From Oscheius tipulae (lineage: Eukaryota > Nematoda > Chromadorea > Rhabditida > Rhabditidae), in the NCBI GenBank assembly GCA_037178975.1, contig JASJZH010000003.1, positions 4,030,001-4,094,000 of the forward strand: 64,000 nucleotides of DNA. The letters are read 5' to 3'. The notes below the pieces were generated by a model. It did not search any database. It was not told the DNA's origin and saw only the letters and a list, made by a program, of their open reading frames with translations. This document shows positions 47,522 through 59,866 of the stretch, piece after piece. How positions within the stretch are numbered: position 1 is the first letter of the stretch; every line of letters starts with the position of its first letter. Position numbers and translations under genes: made by a program.

Positions 47522-48652
47522 CAGACAGACACATGCACACACAGACTTTTGGGTATTTTGAATGTTCAATTAAAAATAAGGAAACTTTTGAGCAAAGAAA
47601 GTTATGAGAACTTCGTCATTGTAGAGACCGTGTTTGTTAGTCGCTTTTTTGTTTTGAAATTGGCATGAGAGAGTTCCCTCGGCTCCGTACTACCAATTGT
47701 TTATATTTAGTGTTGCTTTCAAGGAGCGTTTACGTCTCTTCCATCTGGGCCATATGTACTTTGTTTAGACCTTCTTGAGGTCAGAACTTGTTCCGAAGTT
47801 CCTCATATCAAATTCTGCTAATTAGCATCCTGACCCGTATCGTCTGTTTTCGCTCCTAACGCTGCTTGCAACGTGTCCCACAGCTGTAACACTTTTTCCT
47901 GACCAGATGTCCTGTCCCTCTCTCCCTCCTCTGCTCCATTCTCCCCTGAACTCACAGTCATGATGACCTGGTCAGTTATCCGTGTCTCGAAGTGGACAGC
48001 TTCCCGCCTCTAGCTGCAGACAGTTGCTGGGGTCAGTCGGGATAGATGGGAGAAGATAAGAGTCACAGCTCCGTTGAGAGAGTCCAGAGCAACAACTGTT
48101 GCCAGTTGCCCTTCTCTTGCCTGAAGGCGCAAGAGTCTTTTGCTCTGCCAATCTGGTCTCCTCTACAATGGACTCTACTCAGTCCAACTTTTTCCTTGCT
48201 CAAGTAACCTCCCGCTGTTTGGTTCTACCCTGATTCTGCCCATTTTCACTAATTCCTATCCGCATATTTCCCTCTTCTCAATCTACCGCGACAGGAACAA
48301 GGTTCTCTCACAAACAAATCTCTCTAACTGACTTGACGTGCCACTTCTAATTCCAACAGTTCCAAAAGTAACAGCCGGTCTTCGGCAAACAGAGACGGTG
48401 GAGCGATTCACTTTTGGTTTCTGTGGCACTGTTGCAGCGGTGAAAGTTATCCTATACCATTTTGAAGTCTAGCCCACTTTTTCCTATTCAGTCAAAGTGG
48501 ACCCCTCGCTTGTCTGCTGCACAGACATCTGCGAGCGGTTGCATCTGCCAGCCGTCTGTCAGTCAACCGACGCTCACACCCAATTGACAGACTCTGTGAA
48601 CTTTTCAGTACAACTAGTGTATCATGTTATTTTTTCCAGGCATTTACCGGAA

Positions 48653-48831
48653 CAAGTTTGTCTGATGCCCCGTTGGGGCTTGTGACAGGTAGATGATGTT
48701 CCAGTCGAGCTACCCTGACAGGAGAAGCGTTCTCCCAGAGACGCATCTCACCAATTAACTTGATTTGCAAAGAGTAATTGATGTCACAAAGTATGTGTGA
48801 CAAATTGGCAACTAGAGCTTCAGACACACAC
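48653..48831 (-). repeat. Dispersed repeat, copy C
   Basis: Second minus-strand copy, 1.3 kb from copy B. It differs from B by a 2-base indel next to GAGATGCGTCTC and by a longer CA microsatellite at its outer edge. Confidence 0.85.
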
Positions 48832-49709
48832 ACACGCAGACTTTTAGGCATCAAGAACTAGATAGTTTTTAAAGAATAAGGAACTCTACTGGCCATTTTG
48901 TCCGAGTGCGGAGAGTTCATATTTCACGAAGAAAACACGGGCTTTAAAGCGCCTTCCTTCATGGAAAACAGCTGCAGAAAACAAGAATAACAGCTTAAGA
49001 ACTTTGTTTTTTAACCGAGGTGACACTAGGGAATATAAACGTGAGCTTCAGAAGTATCTGTTGAACATTAGGACTTGTGCGGAATCTGTTCTTCTATCTT
49101 GTTGCTTCGAGAAGTCTTTGCTGTGTTCAAACGTCCATGATAACTAGACTCTCTCCAAAGCAACAGTTCTTTTTTTTAGAACATGATAACATCTATATTG
49201 AGGGACTCCTTCCTCGACAACAGCAAGAAATCGCAACAAGTTTTTATAGTCGATCGCGAGTTCGTGCCTTCTTGCCCCAGTCGGATGGCCTTTTCTTGTT
49301 GTGCCGGCTGTCGCGGCCGGGCAGCGCTGTACAAAGAGCAGCATCCCTTTGGCTCCTAACACTTCTGTAGTTTTGACCAACAGGATACAAATTTGGTGCT
49401 TTCCTTCGAGTTTGCGTGTACACTGATCACCGTATCCAACATACCCAGTTTGTTCTACGACCCTATTCCTTCAGGTCTCTTGGCATCTTTGTCTTGAAAA
49501 TGGTTAGAGAAATTCTCTGAGAGCTGATTCGTCGCTTACTAAAGCATCAATTCAAGTTCAAAGCTCTCTATTTTCCCTCTAAGGAATATTTTTTTCCCGC
49601 ACTTTACCTCTCAACGAAATCTCTTTTGTACCCCACTTTCTTATGTGTCTTGTGTAAAATCTCACTTTCAGCAAGGGGTAGGCAGCCATCGGCCGGTAGA
49701 AGGGCAGCC

Positions 49710-52700
49710 ATGTTAATATCGGCTCTTCTATTTTCGGCTCTGCTCCTCCCAGATCGGTTTGTTCATTCCCCTTTCTACTGAAAACAAATCTCATTCAGGG
49801 TCGATGGAGCGGCCTGTAAAGGTTGTGCTCCTCCCTGTATCTGCCCGGGTACAAAAGGAGAAAAAGGAGTCTCAGGATTTGTTGGAGAGCCCGGTCATCC
49901 GGGAGTTCCCGGTATTGATGGTCCTGAAGGCTTGTCAGGACCAGCTGGTCTTCCTGGAGCGGAAGGAGATTTCGGAGATATCGGACCGAAAGGAACCAGA
50001 GGAGATCGAGGTCTGAATGGAAATCCCGGTCATCCTGGCCTACCCGGCTTGGATGGACCTCCCGGTCTCAAGGGAGAAGAAGGAATTCCCGGTTGCAACG
50101 GAACCGATGTAAGTCTTATTCGGTAGACCCACTTTCTGACCATTCGACTAGACTGCAGGCGTTGCGATTATTTATAACGACTAAGTGCGCCCGCTCCGCT
50201 GGCCTGGCCGATCAATCGGTGGCTGGCAAGCTCTTTTACACTAACAGAGTGACTCATCTTGATTCCAGGGAGCGCCTGGTTACCCTGGCATGCCGGGACC
50301 GCCTGGATATCCGGGACCTTCGGGTAATCCTGGTCGGCATGGAACTCCTGGTCTGCCTGGAGAAGGAGGTAAAAAGGTCTGACGGGAGAAGAGACAAGCG
50401 AGAGTTTAGGTATCAACTCAGTTGGAAGAAAGGGAGAAATGGGAGAGCCTGGTCGACCTGGTATGCCTGGACAAACTGGACATCCTGGACAGCCTGGTCT
50501 CAAGGGAGCCAAGGGAGATTACGGACCGTACGGACCACCCGGTTTCCCCGGTCCTCCCGGCTCCAAAGGAAACATGGGATTCCGAACTCCTGGAGTCAAA
50601 GGAGAAAAAGGTCTTCAAGGACTTGCCGGACCTCCGGGACCACCTGGTTCTTTCCCAGGTGCCTCTGCTCCTGATGAGGTCGAAGTTCTGCCCGGACCCT
50701 ATGGACCCATGGGAGTGAAGGGAGAGAAAGGAAGAGATGGACCTGTTGGTCAGCCTGGACCTGTTGGACTCGATGGCCTACCCGGATACGCTGGTCTGAA
50801 GGGACAGAGAGGAGATACCGGAGATGCTGGAAATCGTGGAAAGAAGGGAAAGGACGGTATGCCTGGCCCTCACGGAGATAAAGGATCTTCCGGAGAGCCC
50901 GGTCTCCCTGGTCTTCCTGGAATTTCTGGAGGTAAAGGAGAAGCTGGAGAGCCTGGATATCCTGGTCGACCTGGTCTTGAAGGAGACATTGGACCTCCTG
51001 GAGTTTTCGGGGAAGGAAAAGGAGATGCGGGAGTCAGAGGAACTCAAGGTTTTGACGGAGTTCCTGGACCCAAAGGAACACCCGGTCTCAATGGATTGCC
51101 TGGTCCAGTTGGAAACCGTGGATCAGTGGGACAACCTGGTCCTCCAGTAAGTTATTCTCTGTTCTCTCTAGAGCAATAATGTTTAGGGACAAGACGGAGT
51201 ACCCGGAGTCCCTGGATGGTCTCAAAAAGGAGAAGGGGGAGACAATGGCCATCCGGGATATCCTGGTAGCGCTGGTCTCCAAGGAGATGAGGGCGATTGC
51301 GGTTACGATGGAGAACCTGGAGCTCCTGGATTCACTATCCAAGGGCCTCCTGGTCCCGATGGACAGCCTGGTCGTGATGGCTATCCTGGTATGCCTGGAC
51401 CTGTCGGAGATCCTGGTTCCCCGGGAGAGAAAGGATTCCCCGGTACTGGAGTGAAGAAAGTCGGACCTCCTGGTTTTCCTGGACTTATTGGAGCGCCTGG
51501 AGAGAATGGTAAACGATCTTTATACGTAGTGCAAAAATATTTCAGGTCGCGTCGGAACTGATGGTTATCCTGGTTCCCCTGGTACACAAGGAGAAAGAGG
51601 AGACGACTGTGGATACTGTCCGGATGGAATGCCCGGTTTGAAGGGAGATGACGGAACTCCTGGAGTCGATGGATATCCAGGACCTGTTGGACCTGACGGA
51701 GACGAAGGAGACTGTGGTATGCCTGGATTCCCCGGAAAGGCTGGAGCTCCTGGATTTGATGGGCAGCCTGTAAGCCTTGTTTACAAACAAATACATTATT
51801 GATTAGGGTCTTCCCGGTTTGCCTGGACTTCCTGGATACACAGGATTGAAGGGAGAGGCTGGAGAAATTGTCGGTCCCATGGAAAACCCTCCCGGAATCG
51901 ATGGACAAAAAGGAGAACGTGGTCCTCCAGGATTCCCTGGTCAGCCCGGTAAACCAGGCCCTGAAGGGCCTCCTGGTTTCCCTGGATCACCCGGACTCCC
52001 TGGTTATCGTGGAGAGACTGGGCTGCGTGGAATTGACGGAAAGCGTGGTCGTGACGGACTCATGGGCATTCCCGGAGCTCCCGGACCACGTGGAGACGAT
52101 TTCCCTGGTCTGCCTGGAAGCCCAGGCTTCCCTGGAGAACGCGGTATGGACGGCCAGGCTGGTCGTCCTGGACTAATGGGAGCTCCTGGTCTGCCAGCCC
52201 CAGTTCATCTGATCAACAACGAGAAGGGACAGCCTGGAATTCCGGGAACTCCTGGTCTGCACGGAGAACGAGGAGCTGATGGTCTTCCTGGGCTGGCTGG
52301 ACCAGTACGTTTTGTAGCAAACATAAACTAATCGTGTTTTTTTCAGAATGGTCAACCTGGCTTCCCTGGTCTGCCTGGAGAGAAAGGAGCTGCTGGCCTT
52401 CCTGGCTTCCCAGGTCTTGCTGGTGCTCCTGGTCTTCGTGGAGCTCAAGGAGACGTTGGCTTCAACGGAATCGATGGAGATTGTGGACTGCCCGGTGCCG
52501 ATGGTCTTCCTGGTTTACCCGGAGCCCCTGGTACACCTGGAGAGCCCGGTTTCGGATATCCTGGTACCGTAGGAATGCCAGGACAGAAGGGAGAACGTGG
52601 AGAGGATGGTTTCCCCGGTTCGAGTGGTCTTCCTGGACGTGATGGTCTTCCTGGTACTCCTGGCTACCCTGGAGAGCCTGGAATGTCCGGTCTTGATGGC

Positions 52701-55562
52701 GCTTCCGGGCCTGAAGGACCCCCTGGAGAGCGTGGTCTAATTGGAATTGATGGAAAGAGAGGACGACCTGGAGCCCTTGGCCAAGCTGGTCAGCCTGGAT
52801 ATCCTGGACTGAAGGGCGAGGGAGGACGACCTGGATACCCCGGCCTTGATGGACCACGCGGATTCCCTGGTGACAACGGACAGCCTGGATATCCTGGCCA
52901 AGACGGTCAGCCTGGCGAGCCGGGCTATCCTGGAGAACCTGGTCTTATCGGATTCCCTGGACTGCAAGGACAGCCAGGGCAACCTGGACCTGACGGAATT
53001 GAAGGAGATTGTGGACCTGATGGACTTGATGGCTTGCCCGGTGCCCCTGGACTGCCCGGAGAGAACGGTTCTGACGGTAGGTACTTCTTTGCAATCTGGA
53101 AACCTTCTCAGTTTAGGCTACCCTGGAGTGCCTGGACAAGACGGCTTGTCTGGTCTTCGAGGAGAACCCGGAGAGTCTGGTCTTCCCGGTAGCCGTGGTC
53201 TTCCAGGAGAGCCTGGAAACCTGGCCTATCCAGGTCTTCCTGGAGATATCGGACTGCCTGGACCTGAAGGACCACCCGGTCTTGCAGGACTTGAAGGCAA
53301 TAATGGACTACCTGGAGCTACTGGAGAAGTACGCTTGTTTTCGAGTTGTTTTCACTAAGTTCATTTTTAGGCGGGAGATTCGTATCCTGGACAGCCTGGC
53401 CTGAAGGGGGATTCCGGAGAGCCCGGTTATGACGGACTCGATGGAGCTCCTGGTCTTTCTGGAATGCCAGGAATGACTGGTCTGCCTGGATTCAAGGGTG
53501 AAGGAGGACAGCCCGGAGCACCTGGAAACATTGGGCGTGATGGACTACCTGGAATTCCTGGACAAGAAGGTGATTGCGGAGACGAAGGACTACCTGGAGC
53601 TCCGGGAGCCCCTGGTCTACCCGGACATCAAGGAGCACCCGGAGAGAAGGGGTACCCTGGCATGCCCGGAGAGTCTGGCCTTCCTGGACTACCTGGATCA
53701 CCTGGAATGAGTGGAGTGAAGGGAGAGCGAGGAATGGACGGCTTGTCTGGATATCCTGGAGCCCCAGGAATGCCTGGACTCCCCGGCGATGTTGGAATGC
53801 CTGGATTGCCTGGAGCACCTGGGGACGATGGATATCCTGGACGCGACGGACAGCCTGGCTTTGCTGGAGAACCCGGACAGCCTGGATTCGAGGGAATGCC
53901 TGGTAAAGACGGATTCCCTGGTCTGCCTGGAGCAACTGGAGATGATGGCTTCCCCGGTGCACCTGGACAAGACACTTACGGACCTCCTGGACCTACTGGA
54001 CCCAATGGATACCCTGGGCCTGATGGCCTTCCCGGTGCTCCCGGCCTTCGTGGAGAGCCTGGAGCTGCTGGACTACCTGGTTCGCCTGGTTTCCCTGGGC
54101 CTGTGGGAGAGTCGGGATATCCCGGAATTCCGGGAGAGTCGGGTCTTCGCGGAATTGATGGAAAACGAGGACACGATGGAGAACCTGGATTTGTCGGACC
54201 AGACGGTCTGCCTGGAATACCCGGTCAAGAAGGAGACTGTGGAGATGAGGGTCTGCCCGGATATCCTGGAACTCCTGGAGCCCCCGGACTCCCTGGTCAT
54301 CGTGGAGATAACGGCCTTTCCGGATCACCTGGTCACAGAGGAGACGACGGTTATCCCGGAGCCCCTGGTCAACCTGGAGCACCTGGAATGCGTGGAGATG
54401 ATGGTCGTCCTGGACTTGATGGATTGGACGGTCTTCCTGGACTTGCCGGACCCATTGGACTGCCTGGTCCAATGGCAATTGTTGCTCCTGGACAGCCTGG
54501 AGAACTTGGAACCCCAGGATGGCCTGGAGAGAAGGGATATCCTGGTCTCAACGGAGACAATGGTCTGCCTGGACCTCCTGGAAAGGCTGGTTACCCTGGT
54601 GCCAGAGGACAGGACGGTCTACCCGGAATCCCCGGTCTTCCCGGACCAAAGGGAGACGGAGGAGAGCCTGGTACATCTGGAGTTGTGGGAAGAGCTGGTC
54701 TGCCTGGAAACCCCGGTCCTCCTGGATATCCCGGCGGACCTGGAGGCATTGCTCCGAGCCGTGGTTTCACATTCGCCAAACACTCACAGACGACAGAAGT
54801 CCCGAGATGTCCGAATGGAGCTTCTCCTCTTTGGACTGGATATTCGCTCCTCTACGTACAGGGCAATGGTCGAGCCAGTGGTCAAGATCTTGGACAGCCT
54901 GGCTCCTGTCTCTCCAAGTTCAACACAATGCCATTTATGTTCTGTAACCTCAACAGCGTCTGCCATGTCAGCAGTCGCAGTGACTACAGTTTCTGGCTGA
55001 GTACTAACGAGCCCATGACTCCCATGATGAATCCTGTAAGTTCTGTTCATTTTTCAATCAAATGGTGTATGCTTCAGGTAACCGGAAGTGCTATTCGTCC
55101 GTACATTTCGAGATGTGCTGTCTGTGAAGTGCCTACCCAGATCATGGCCGTCCACTCCCAAGATACCAACATTCCTAGCTGCCCGAACGGATGGGAAGGG
55201 GTCTGGAGTGGATATTCCTTTGTCATGGTGAGTACATGACTAGATCGTCTGAAAAATTTACTTCAGCACACGGCTGCTGGAGCTGAAGGTACAGGCCAAG
55301 CCCTCAACTCTCCTGGTTCTTGTCTCGAGGAATTCCGATCCGTTCCCTTCATTGAGTGCCACGGAAAAGGAACCTGCAACTATTACGCTACAAACCACGG
55401 GTTCTGGCTCGCTATTGTTGATAAGAACAGGCAGTTCTCCAAGCCTATGCCCCAAACTTTGAAAGCAGGCGGATTGAAGGATCGAGTGTCCAGGCAAGTT
55501 TTAGTTGCTGAGAGTTTCAAGTTTCTCTTTCCAGATGTCAAGTTTGTCTCAAGAGATCTTAA
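49710..55562 (+). CDS. let-2: Type IV collagen alpha-2 chain (LET-2 type)
   Basis: About a dozen exons, roughly 1,750 residues. A signal peptide ([15 protein letters not shown]) leads into the Cys-rich 7S region ([28 protein letters not shown]), which matches C. elegans LET-2 rather than EMB-9. A long interrupted Gly-X-Y helix follows, with one very large exon (about 53371-55035), many imperfections and several RGD tripeptides. The C-terminal NC1 domain has its two homologous halves: [19 protein letters not shown] with [12 protein letters not shown], and [20 protein letters not shown] with [18 protein letters not shown]. It ends [22 protein letters not shown]1 trimers join chains into basement-membrane networks. 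The final intron (55494-55534) is GC-AG. Poly(A) signals were not located with confidence. Confidence 0.97.
55494..55534 (+). other. GC-AG intron in the collagen IV gene
   Basis: A 41-nt intron opening AG|GCAAGT, the classic GC-donor consensus, and closing TTCCAG. The junction yields [10 protein letters not shown], the invariant end of NC1. Using the GT four bases downstream reads out of frame and loses both final cysteines. Confidence 0.9.
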
Positions 55563-56178
55563 AGCCACTGCCCTTTACTTTCATCTAACTTACGACACTG
55601 CCAGTGTTATTCTCTTTTCCCGTATAACTGCCCACACATATGCGCTGATTACATTGCCTGCCACCCGTTCTCAGAATCTGAAGATAAATATTATTAATTT
55701 TCCTCTCGATTGTGTTGTGTTTATACTGAAAGATGATACCTGGTAAGTCAAGAGAAATTAGACTGTAAGAAGGCTGTATGTAGGGTCAAAATTGGTACCA
55801 TATTTTGTTAGTTTGCCTTCCCCCGGAAGTGCGCCCGGTGGTCAATCCTAGCTGTGAGCACAATAGAAAGACGAGAATTTTAGCTATCACGCTGACAATA
55901 AAAATCCGAGTATTCTTCAAGACTTTTCAGAGTAGGGCAGTAGAACGATTTTAGGATGTAAGTAGGCCAAACAGAGTACACGTTTGCTGTACTCTTGAAC
56001 TATATATCAGATTCTTACACGGTGTAAAGGTCAGTTTGAGCACCACAAAATTCAGCAACTAGCAAGGGATAAGTAATGGCTTTATGCAACTGAAAAATGT
56101 ATTGTTTACTTGTATAAAAAGAGTGGAATAAAACTTGGGTACTATTAAATCAAACATGCTATACCATAGATAAACAAT
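55563..56178. other. Convergent 3' flanks, collagen IV / LOTUS-Tudor gene
   Basis: Nothing coding is supported. The open frame 55447-55746 is mainly read-through of the last collagen intron in a different frame. Confidence 0.55.
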
Positions 56179-59012
56179 TCAAAGGCAACCGTATAAATCA
56201 GCGACCAGAGAGTCCACGTCTTCTTTGTCGATTTCGTTCATTGGCAGAACCAGCTGTAAGGTGCTGATAAAATCCAGAATTTTGTGGACGAGAAGCTCGT
56301 GGTCCGAGCTCTCTCTTGGAATGCAGAGCAAGGTATGTTGAGCAATATCCCTCCTAAACCAGTACTATCAAAAGTTGAAAAAAGCAGAACTTACAGCATT
56401 TTACTGTACTTTACTTGATCAGCCTTTGATGGTTTGATAGCCGTGGTATCAGTAGGATCAGTAGTTCGATCTTCATCACTCTTGATTTTAAGCAGCGGTG
56501 TCGGAGCCAGAGTACAAACAGAAGAGACAGACTCGTCGCGGATTTCGCCTTCCTCCAAACTGTAGTCGGCCTTCTTTGGAGCAACTTCGGGTCGTATCTT
56601 GGGACTTGGAAGACGAATAGGTGGCTGGCAGATCATGTCGACAATTTTTCCATAACCCTGATCACGAGATGATAACTTGAATAAGAGGAACATACCGGAT
56701 ATTTGTGCCCAATTTCGGAAAGCCTTGGGGGCTTGGCCATGCTCCAAATGTCGCTATCTCTCATAGAGAAAGCACCAGCTTTTTCCATAGCCTAAAGTTT
56801 TGTTTGAAAAAACAGTAAGGATCAAATTACCAAAACTGTGCCGTGAGCGACGAGCTTCTCAATGGGCTGAGGATCGCCAGGTTTTTCGATAGCCATGCCT
56901 TCGTTGATAAGAACTTTGGACAGCCAATCGTGACCTCCCTTATATGGCACAATCATGTCAATGCAAGCCACATGCTAAAGCAAAAAAAGATAACAAGTAG
57001 TGTAACAATACTCACAATACCATTTTTAACGCTCATGAAATCGTAAATCACGCATGTAGCGACGGGTTTTTTCCAAACATCCGACTGTACCATGCGACTC
57101 TTGAAGTGTGCGACATGTTCCTGAATCAAGACTTTGTACAACAGTAACTGAAAATCCCTACATCCTTGATGTTCTCGATTCCGCGCAGGCGTGCAAGGAA
57201 GATGTTACCTGGTAGTTTGTTTAGGGAGAGAGCGACTGGTAAATCGAAAATATCGTCTTTGAAAATTTCGGAAGTAGCGTTGAAATCGACACAGGCAAAA
57301 AGATACTTTCCGGGAGTCGTAGTCTGAAAGAAGCATGTTTTAGATACAGTCTTGTGTTCTTGGCTCGATAATCAAGGTGTAAGAGCCTACCTCAGACAGT
57401 AATACTCCACGAGCGAACTCTTTGCCGCTTTTGATCACGTACATCTGACCGGGGATCAGTACCGACACATTCCGAAGATGGCTCTTAGCATTGAGATTGC
57501 TGAAACTACGATGTTAGCAAAGCATGGAGAGTAACCAACCAGATGTATTGGTTTAACAGCAAAAAGCGTACACTTTTCTCGTTTCCCCAAAATGTCGAGA
57601 CCAGCAGTGATTTTTTCGACATCATGTAAAGAATGGATACCTAGAATTACGACTCTGCGATTGGAATCAGACACACAATTTACCTTCGTGAACTTGCACA
57701 CCTCCAAAATGAAGGGAGCATGCCCAATCCATGCCAGATTAGTCTCCGTGGCCGATTTAACTTTTAGTGCCCGTGTATCCGTCTTAATAGAGAGCGGCTT
57801 CACCATGCTGACGAGAGTAGAGTCCTCGCCTGAGCCAGCTGAAATGGAAATGTATCGACTGTAAGCAATAGGAACGGGAAGTAGGAACAACCTACGTCTT
57901 GTGTTGATAGAAAACGATCGTGGATATTGAAAAACGATTTGCACCATTTCGATTGGCAGTAGTTTCAGCGAAACCTCTTTTCCAAATTCACTGAAGTAGG
58001 TATTCAGAAGCTCTGCGCTATTTACTGGCAGCTCTAGATTTTGGCCTAAAAGGAAAAATTGTACTGAAAACAGTTACCTCAAACCTTTTTCAACAGATCC
58101 TGGTTGAAGAGAAGTTCTTTGAGGAAGTGGGGCATCCCAGTCGGTGGTTCTATCTAAAAGGTGAACCCAACTAGCAAAGAATCCTGAAAACGTACTTAAT
58201 ATTTCTTTATCTTCCTCGCGATTTGCCCTCAGGATGGCGCGGACACTGGGGAAATCGACCGTCTGGGCCTAAACGTTATTTCAGTTGAAAAGTTTGATCT
58301 TATCCCTAATGTAAAGAAAAAATCACTGACCGACGAAAACTGCTGCGCCAAAAGCTGTTGTTGGATTACACTCTGCTTCTCATCTGTATCGAAACATTAC
58401 GAAGAATACGGTAAAAATTAACGAACCAACGACATCAATATGAGATATTCTAGTTGCAACAGGCAGTGGAGGATCACGATTGGCCCCCCAACCACAGCGC
58501 TTCTGCATTCTCTTCGCCTGAATATCTTCTTTTGTCATCTGTCGCGCCACGAGACCGAGAATGTCAGCAACACGGTCGGTGTTTTTGGCGCGATACAGGT
58601 ATAAACCGTCCCGTTCAAAGCATTCAATCTTGTCAGGCATAGCCAGTAAAAGATCATCCATATCAACAAAATCGCCGTATTCCATGGGATTGATCTCTTT
58701 CTCGTAGGTTTCGCTGCAATATTTACGTGAAACGATTTGCAAAAGAAATAGGGCTTACTAGAACTTCAAGGCGATCTCCCGCGTGTGAAGAAGTTCTTGC
58801 TCACCTACCAAGAGACTAGAGATCTTGATTTTAATGTTACGGAGTGGATCCCGAGCTTCCTCTCCTACCACGGGTTGAGGGCGAACTTCTTGCTGAAAAC
58901 TGAAACATATAATGTTATCATCATTACATGTTACCTTGGCGGGACCGAAAATCTCGTCAAATTCTTGTTTGACCTTCTCATCTTCCCAGCCGTCATCGGA
59001 ACTTTCGGCCAT
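56179..59012 (-). CDS. LOTUS- and Tudor-domain protein (TDRD5/7-like, LOTR-1-like)
   Basis: A dozen or so minus-strand exons, roughly 750 residues, starting MAESSDDGWEDEKVKQEFDE. A LOTUS/OST-HTH domain lies near the N-terminus: EINPMEYGDFVDMDDLLLAM, PDKIECFERDGLYLYRA. The middle contains ELPVNSAELLNTYF and VSLKLLPIEMVQIVF. An extended Tudor-like region follows: NLNAKSHLRNVSVLIPGQMY, FARGVLLSETTTPGKYLFAC, VDFNATSEIFKDDIFDLP and LARLRGI. The C-terminal part has APKKADYSLEEGEIRDE and an acidic end. LOTUS plus Tudor is the layout of TDRD5/TDRD7 (fly Tejas/Tapas) and C. elegans LOTR-1, germ-granule proteins that bind Vasa-type helicases and methyl-arginine ligands in small-RNA pathways. Only one LOTUS domain is visible, as in LOTR-1. 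The Tudor aromatic cage was not verified. Confidence 0.65.
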
Positions 59013-59866
59013 TCTGAAAACGGTTGTGACAAAACAATCTAGAAAGAACTGAAGGGGACAATCCCGCCTACAGTTCTTGATCCCAAAATTTGAAGCTTCA
59101 GATTACCCGCAGGGTCTTGAGACTCCTGGTAACGGCGGCTTATTTGAAATTTTAAAAAGCTGCATATATCCTTTTTTCCTAAGCATCTCTTAGCATATGC
59201 CCGTAATCAGTGCAAATTTATGCGGTCTTGTGCGATAGCCCGGTCTGAAAAAACAGTTACAATCAAATCATTCTATCTCTAACGTCTCTGACTGAATATT
59301 CGTTTAATAATCATTGCTCAGGTTCATGAGAACTTGTTCGAGCAAATACTCGGTAGTAGTAAAGGAGACACCACGGTTCGACTTGACACAAAATTGCATT
59401 TTTTGCGTTTTTCGATGCGTTTGATCTATTTTTCCGGATTGAAAGTGTGTTTAATCGATTCAGCGTGAAAATCTACCCTAGATGTGTCTATTTAGACGTC
59501 AAAGTCCATTGAAAAATTGAAATCATTGGGTAGAAGACTGCTCTCGTTGTTTTCAATTTCACCATCTTTTTTGACGACCAAGTGCACATTACTAGTGTAA
59601 AAATATATGCTGAATCGATTTAACATACTTTCAAGCCGAAAAAATGGGGCAAACGCATCGAAAAACGTAAACATGCATTATTCCTTCAGTACGCAATTGT
59701 GCGTCCAATCGAACCGTGGTGACTCCTTTACTATTACCAAATAATCTACAAAGCAGTTTTTTCTTCCTTCTAGTTTACGCCGTTTCGCGAAAAATAGCGC
59801 CTCATGCTTTTTATCCTTTTCAGTTCAGTCATCCAACTTGTACATTTCATTTCAGCTGTGTCACAG
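59013..59866. promoter_or_regulatory. Divergent promoter region carrying a foldback element
   Basis: About 850 bp between the LOTUS/Tudor start (minus) and the zinc-finger start (plus). Nearly half is foldback element 3. No TATA box is claimed. Confidence 0.45.
59352..59738. mobile_element. Foldback (MITE-like) element 3
   Basis: 387 bp. Left arm 59352-59464 begins GGTAGTAGTAAAGGAGACAC. The right arm 59609-59738 is its imperfect reverse complement and ends CTCCTTTACTATTACC. Inner arm ends ATCGATTCAGC and GCTGAATCGAT pair exactly. The central 144 bp are unrelated to the arms. No coding capacity. Confidence 0.88.

Larger units (their letters stand above)
45930..49709. other. Gene-free stretch upstream of collagen IV
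   Basis: About 3.8 kb without a supported gene. It contains an (AG)n microsatellite at 46030-46049 and two copies of a dispersed repeat. Open frames on both strands at 46207-46512 and 46789-47266 show no family motif or consistent splicing. Confidence 0.5.

Noticed and set aside
47342-48854. A conserved peptide (SEAL.ANLSHILCDINYSLQ) in two minus-strand open frames with mostly silent or conservative differences
   Set aside because: It lies in copies B and C of the dispersed repeat. A 2-base indel shifts the frame just downstream, copy A has no such frame, and a CA microsatellite forms the upstream part. A repeat explains it better than a gene.
50093-54947. Many open frames on both strands rich in W/S/R or L/D/E within the collagen
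   Set aside because: They are out-of-frame shadows of the Gly-X-Y coding sequence, kept open by its repetitive composition.
57041-57050. A further TGATTTACGA match
   Set aside because: It lies in coding sequence of the LOTUS/Tudor gene, where codon use explains it, so it is not called as a regulatory site.
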